Below are positions 59,477 through 64,000 of a DNA stretch of 64,000 bases, in pieces. The first letter of the stretch is position 1. Each line of letters opens with the position of its first letter. This DNA comes from Aspidapion aeneum (Eukaryota; Arthropoda; Insecta; Coleoptera; Brentidae): contig OY755046.1 in the NCBI GenBank assembly GCA_963576565.1, positions 55,097,471 to 55,161,470 of the forward strand, written 5' to 3'. A model generated the notes under the pieces. It saw nothing but the letters and a program-made list of their open reading frames with translations. It was not told the origin of the DNA and searched no databases. A program made the position numbers and the translations under genes.

Positions 59477-62400
59477 CTGTTGGAAAAAGATTTTAAAAAT
59501 ATAGAAATAATAATTTCAGCTGTCTATTGAATGGTGAGGTATCTTCCGAAAATAATAACAATTACTTATAGATGTTAGATTTTTTTCAAATTTTTTGACC
59601 GTCTTTTAAGTGATAAAATTTTTATTATAGTTTTGTTGTAATCGACAAAACAAATCAATAGTGAACACTTCTGATACACAATGATAGCAGCGGTTCAAAA
59701 ACGTAGTCACTCAAGCCCAAGTTGGTACTATTCTCATACCTCTCGTTTTTACAAGTTTCTATTTAAGAATACAGTGAAACCTCCTATAAGCGGACACGCA
59801 CTCTTTCGTCGATTTTGCCCGCTTATTGGAGGTGTCCGCTTTAAGAGAGAACTGCGAAATTTGAATATATATTTATTAACAATTTGCGCTGCTTGAGTTT
59901 TTCTGATATTAAATTTTTCATCGATCTTACGTGCTGATAGATGTTTCTTCTCCGAAACGTAAACTAAGAAGTTTTTTACTAGGCACCATTTCAAAGAGAT
60001 CTATTACTACCTAACCGAACAATAAAAATAAAACACAGCAGTCCGCCAAATAAAATATGTTGTAAATACGACAGAAGTATTTAGTAACCGCACAAGAACG
60101 GAAAGATCTAATTCTCCGGCTGCAGAGTGTGTTGTTGCCAACATACTACATAATATTTATGCCCATGCCCGGTTAAGGGAGGCTTCGGAATTTTTTTACA
60201 AAAATGAATTGTCCACGTTCGGTTATTAGAGTGTCCGCTTAATAGAGGTGTCCGCAAGGAGAGGTTTCACTGTAGTTTAATATCACTACCTATAGGTAAA
60301 AACTCAAGAGACAAAAAAGCTATATATTAAAAATGTAAGCATATTCCCTTCTTTACTTACATAAATGGTGTTCTGTACTTTGAGCTTAGCCAACTTGATT
60401 CTAACTTCACCCATATAATCATGACCGTATTTGTCATCATCCACTACCAATACATGAAGAGATTTTGTGGCAAGAATGTCCTCTGTGATGTCATAGAATG
60501 TTAGATGTTCATTGAATTCTGGGTTTCTAGAATAGAATAGAATAGATTTTATTTACGGATATAACATTTTAAACAAAAGAAATTAGTATTTAGTGCTAAA
60601 TCAACAAAACAAATAGGTATAGATAAAGTTATAAAAAAATATAGTGGATTTAGAAAATGTTCAAACAATAATAACGTAAGTACCTTGTTTTGTGTACAGT
60701 CTTGGTTCTTAGTCTGGTAGACACTTTGGCATTTGGTAGAATATTCAACTTACAAAAAGGATCAGAAAGCCCACCAATATCCATAGGTATTAAATTTTTG
60801 GCCCTAAAAAGCAAAAAAAATTGAATAAAAGCAGTAAATCGATTTAGCCATCGGTGATCACACGCGAGTAGCTGGAAAGGCAAGGAAAAAAAATAAGTTT
60901 AGATTCTTTCTCAGAAAATCATATTCTTCTACTTCTTTCATCATTATTGAAGAAGCAGATAAGATTCTAAAGCAATTTGCTTAGAATCAATGGGACCAAA
61001 AGAAGAACGCAGACGAAAATTTGAATTAAACTAAAGAAACGGGCAAAATATTGCTGACACAAAAAGCCAAATATTTTTACCTGTAAACAGTACAGTGCAA
61101 GATGTTTGTTAGCTGGTCGTAGTTTAGCGATAGTTCTATGATGCCCATCGAAGTATCCACTGTTTTAGAATGTTGATCTATGGAATCATTGGTACTCTGT
61201 AATAAATTTGGAAAAAGACAATTATAATGCATTAAGTGAAGTTAAAAGTATGTACACTCGGATGTATAGATATGTAGCAATGATATTTTTAGGGTCATAA
61301 ATTTAAGCTAATTTGATAACAATGTAATTTCAGCTCACCCCTACTTTATCCAAAATGGAACATTTTATTATTTTTATATATTTATTTTACATCTGTATAT
61401 GTATGTGGATACGATATTTCGAATTATTATAATTACCAAATTTATTATAAATACGATATTTTAAATAGTGTTAATAAGGCAAATTGATTCTAGCTTAATA
61501 AGTATTTATTGTATACATAAACAATCGATTGGCAATTAATTAAACAGATTCAAACTGATTGTTGCTTCTCACTGTTGTGCCCCTAGCACACCTGCATACC
61601 TGCTAGCAGAGCGTGAGACTCTGGCAATTATTATTTTTAGCAGCAAGTGCACCGTCTGTTTACTATTAGTTCTTACTTAAACCAATAGCAGGTGATTTGT
61701 CTGGTTATAGGTCTTTTACACAAAACTCGTAACATCTGGTATGGTTGCGAGTTCTTATTTCCGACTTAGAGCAAGTGCACTAGTCTGGTTGTCAAGTCAT
61801 TTTTGACATTCTTTCTGACGTGACATAAATCCGGTCTGGTAAAGACCCCTTTCCCTTCTTCCCCTAACAATCAAGGGTCTCAAGTAAAATAGCCTTAGAG
61901 TGATATATAAGCCTAATACACTTGCTGTGTTTTGTTTATGATAGGTATCTTTTGCTATGGATTAAAATAATTTTACGAGCTGACTTGGGATTTTCCAAAT
62001 AAAAAAGGAAGGAAATAAGGAAGCAATACTCTACTGAGGACCAGAGCCCTTGTTCGGACTAATCAAAAGCCACTACATAAAAATACCGGAGCGAAACTCC
62101 TCGGAAAAGACAATTAAAACGGTTTTTAACTATATGAGCAAAGAAGTATAAGCAGCTATTCTAGAAATGAACAGGAACGACTTATTAATATTTTGCAGGT
62201 ATGGGTGCTGGGAAGCTTGGTAGCCAATATGACTTTTTGTGTAAGATACAAACTAGAATCTGGGTTTTTACAATCACTATATGCATACAATTTTTTTGGG
62301 ACATTATTAATAAATGAATGTACCCGTAAAGAATGAACAATTTAAAGCACCTACCCTAATACTAGCAGAGCTTGGGGATAACTTCTCTTCCCCACTTTTG

Positions 62401-63820
62401 GTGCTTTTTGTATCACTCCAATTACAGTCTAAAGTCGATCGGGATGCCATAGACTCTCTTCTTAGAGTTTCTAAGCTACCTACAACGTTAATTAAAATCT
62501 AAAAAAATACTTTATTAAGCGAACAAAAGTTTCAGCAGCGACTTTGTACTCCGAAAAATATTTGTCTACACACAGTAACGCATGAGATATTTCTTTGACT
62601 TATGGATTGAGGTTTGTTAAACAACTAGCCTTGATAAAAATGATCTATAATAAAAAAATAAAAATAATTAAGAAATAAATAGTCTCCTATTTACATTTGC
62701 GGATATATAGGTGCGTTGGTCGATGCATTAGGCCACAGAAAATTTTCACGAGTCGATACAATGACGCTGGAAATACTTGCTCTATCAAGACAATGTGTCA
62801 GCACAATTATGTCATGACACAGTGACAGCGATGAGCTATAAGCGACTCAAAATTGCCTACCCATGCCCACCTTGGCCTGTTCGGGACATTTGCAGTCCTA
62901 GTCAAAACTTTTCGTGTCGGTATTTCGAAAGAGATCATATAATATTAAGAATACACTACACAGACGATATACTCAAGCATTGCTAGTTGTTAGTATTACC
63001 TGAATCAGCTCTCATTGTTTCATTTCCTGACTCCTCCCAAGATTTGGATGTTGAGTCATTAGTTAAGGTCATTGAACCCATGTAGTTTCTTAGAGGTTCC
63101 AGTTCTTTGGAAATTTGAGAATCGCTTGAACTCGTTTGCCTGCTATAACAATAAATGAAAAGCATCTGTATAAAAAATAACTAACAGTCACAAGAAAGTT
63201 GCCAATAAAATAAATAAGTTAAACAATGTTTGGTAAAAAATTATACGATTAATATAAAGTAGATAAATATATCAACATAAAAGTTCCGTATGGTATCTGG
63301 AAATAAGAATTACACCAGCGTAATACCTAGGCTTGTCGCAAGAGGCGACTAAATGAGCCTCGACCCATGGGAAAATGGGGTGGCTGAACAATGACGCGCC
63401 ATGTGACATACTTAGCATGGGGCCGTAGTTGGAAGCCTAAATTAACGACCTACTATAAAATTGTGTGTGTTTTATTTATTATTCTTAATAACATTGCAGT
63501 CCCAACAACAACTGGGGCCTGCAACGTCAGGGACCTCTACAAGCCCGGTATTTGTAAAGGGGACATAATAAAAGGAGTGGCTAGCCTAGGAACAAAGAGT
63601 TAGTGATGACTGGAGTGCAGTGACTGTTGTTCGCCACCAGGCAAGTTGGAGTGATCGAGGGGTTTTAGTTGGTAGGAAACCGATACTACCTGGGCTCTGC
63701 TTGTAAAGACCGGGTGTCTTATACAATATTTTCCTTTGGGACCCTTAAAATAAATCTACAAAAGAACTTACCTCATATTGTTAGATAAACTGTAGTTAGC
63801 GCTATCCATATCTGGGTGTT
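55420..63820 (-). CDS. Rph: Rabphilin-type tandem C2 protein, 3' nine exons
   Basis: Coding exons, in transcript order on the - strand, are 63820-63772, 63142-63000, 62479-62355, 61196-61081, 60803-60684, 60526-60361, 59476-59259, 56567-56359 and 55511-55420 (stop TAA). All have GT-AG borders and matching phases, giving 411 residues plus an incoming partial codon. The N-terminal part, which should hold the Rab-binding zinc-finger region, lies outside the window. The visible protein has a Ser-rich linker (about 1-115), C2A, a short linker, C2B, and the tail LKHWLDMIRYPDHRHEQWHN. Rabphilin is a Rab3/Rab27 effector on synaptic and secretory vesicles whose C2 domains bind Ca2+ and phospholipids. 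The C2B end (KHW...WH-L) matches rabphilin/Doc2. Doc2 is not expected in insects, so Rph is favoured. Confidence 0.88.
55558..55976. mobile_element. Inverted-repeat MITE in the last Rph intron
   Basis: The left end atatagtacaaattatacg..tttgtaatgacgtca and the right end tgacgtcattacaaatgcg..taatttaaactata are inverted over about 36 bp. The interior has no coding. The cgt/acg central motif (tgacgtca) is itself palindromic. Confidence 0.75.
56048..56289. mobile_element. Palindromic MITE, TA target
   Basis: Ends are tagaggtg(aa/cc)accggcgagcttt, extended to ggggcagatggcgctgaaat and aaattcgt. The two arms are about 85 bp and highly similar. The flank is TA on both sides (56046-56047, 56290-56291). 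Confidence 0.85.
56749..57829. mobile_element. hAT non-autonomous element, 8-bp target duplication
   Basis: The exact duplication gttcaaag lies at 56741-56748 and 57830-57837. Ends are cagtggcggttattcaa at the left and cagtagcggcgcgtgagg (reverse complement) at the right. The length is 1081 bp with no intact transposase. The 148-residue - strand frame crossing its left end is chance. A second element is nested at 57404-57543. Confidence 0.9.
57404..57543. mobile_element. Small DNA element nested in the hAT element
   Basis: Ends are tccttaaattacgtaac and ttacgtaattcaagga (inverted). It is the same family as the intron-filling element at 47608-47758. Confidence 0.8.
57850..58076. mobile_element. 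Mutator-like MITE, 9-bp target duplication
   Basis: The direct repeat gatcaggct lies at 57841-57849 and 58077-58085. Inverted ends contain tatgtgacagatattggcgg (exact over 20 bp in reverse complement at 58052-58071). 9-bp duplications are typical of Mutator-type elements. It stands a few bases from the hAT insertion. Confidence 0.7.
58524..58817. mobile_element. piggyBac-like MITE, TTAA target
   Basis: TTAA at 58520-58523 and 58818-58821 flanks inverted ends cacgttggctacca and tggtagccaacgtg. Subterminal gtcaccggtgat palindromes occur near both ends (58541 and 58763). 294 bp, no coding. Confidence 0.9.
59772..60272. mobile_element. Pogo/Tigger-like MITE, TA target
   Basis: Ends are cagtgaaacctcc(t/c) and ggaggtttcactg-type (right: gagaggtttcactg). 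Inside these, tataagcggacac / gtgtccgcttaata blocks continue the inverted repeat. TA flanks both sides (59770-59771, 60273-60274). Confidence 0.85.
60361..61196 (-). CDS. Rph: C2A domain exons of Rph
   Basis: Three exons encode MGIIELSLNYDQLTNILHC, RAKNLIPMDIGGLSDPFCKL, LRTKTVHKTRNPEFNEHLTF and LHVLVVDDDKYGHDYMGEV. Ca2+-loop acidic residues are kept: both Asp in loop 1 (PMD...SDP) and the Asp cluster in loop 3 (VDDDKYGHD). C2A is therefore likely competent for Ca2+ binding. The usual WNET strand is NEHL here. The order and spacing fit a type I C2 fold. Confidence 0.88.
60527..60650 (-). mobile_element. LINE 3' end with (TATTC)n tail
   Basis: On the - strand, ccgtaaataaaatc is followed by four tattc units and then the Rph acceptor ctag at 60527-60530. 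It looks like the AATAAA plus pentanucleotide end of a truncated CR1-type LINE. The tail abuts the exon starting at 60526. Confidence 0.5.
61205..62350. other. Rph intron, no recognised gene
   Basis: AT-rich with a moderately GC-balanced part at 61600-62000. No open frame with motifs. Confidence 0.35.
63310..63725 (+). repeat. GC-balanced insertion-like block in an Rph intron
   Basis: From cctaggcttgtcgcaagagg to agaccgggtgtcttata the composition shifts to balanced GC in an AT-rich intron, which suggests a foreign repeat. It has an open frame of 70 codons (63391-63603) with no motif. The cttgtcgcaagaggcgact stretch is common in insect interspersed repeats. The class is not resolved. Confidence 0.4.
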
Positions 63821-64000
63821 CTGTAAAAAAAAAAAATAGAGCACTACAAAACCCACATTATAAGAAAACAAAATTCCGTATTTTTAAATTTCAAAGTTTA
63901 AACTGCTTTTGATAGGTTTTAAATTACTTATTTCTAAAGGAAAATTAAATAATGGTTTCCTTTTAGAATTAGATCATCATAAGAAACTTAAAGCTGTGTC

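Noticed and set aside
61197..62998. Direct joining of the Rph exon at 63000-63142 to that at 61081-61196
   Set aside because: The phases do not match and would give an early stop. The 125-bp exon at 62355-62479 restores the phase on both sides and was adopted.

Overview
The window is strongly AT-rich eukaryotic nuclear DNA. It has short and long GT-AG introns, non-LTR retrotransposons (LINEs) of several families, Tc1/mariner, pogo, hAT, piggyBac, Harbinger and Mutator-like DNA elements, and small palindromic elements. This fits an insect with a large, repeat-rich genome. A beetle seems likely from the LINE protein style, but that is an impression and was not tested. I saw no tRNA or rRNA gene, CRISPR array or bacterial-type operon.

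Layout. 1-41.9 kb holds no host gene that I can support. It is made of decayed LINEs on both strands, one 1.6-kb Tc1 element with TA target sites, small inverted-repeat elements, and an unusual number of two-copy tandem duplications with units of about 207, 454, 575 and 1306 bp. The 1306-bp unit is itself built from ~174-bp satellite-like monomers. A 10-bp minisatellite lies at 38.1-38.5 kb.

41.9-50.9 kb carries a complete 18-exon gene on the + strand. Every splice phase fits, and it encodes about 1351 residues: a proline-rich N-terminus, a PTB/PID-like domain, basic/serine-rich linkers and two cysteine-rich modules. I do not recognise its name. Its introns contain a small DNA element that makes up almost an entire intron, a Harbinger transposase fragment and two LINE relics.

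50.9-55.4 kb is the space between two convergent genes and is packed with small DNA transposons. 55.4-63.8 kb holds the 3' part of a - strand gene (nine exons seen, 5' end outside the window). It encodes tandem C2 domains with the sequence and C-terminus expected of rabphilin, the Rab-binding synaptic/secretory vesicle effector. Its introns carry hAT, Mutator-like, piggyBac-like and pogo-like non-autonomous elements with clear target-site duplications.

The two host genes are not obviously linked in function. The rest is transposon biology. The most interesting points are the intron made almost wholly of a small DNA element, a stop-free intron that would encode a hydrophobic segment if retained, the higher-order satellite duplication, the tandem multiplication of a reverse-transcriptase segment inside a LINE relic, and the minisatellite beside scattered GTTACC motifs.
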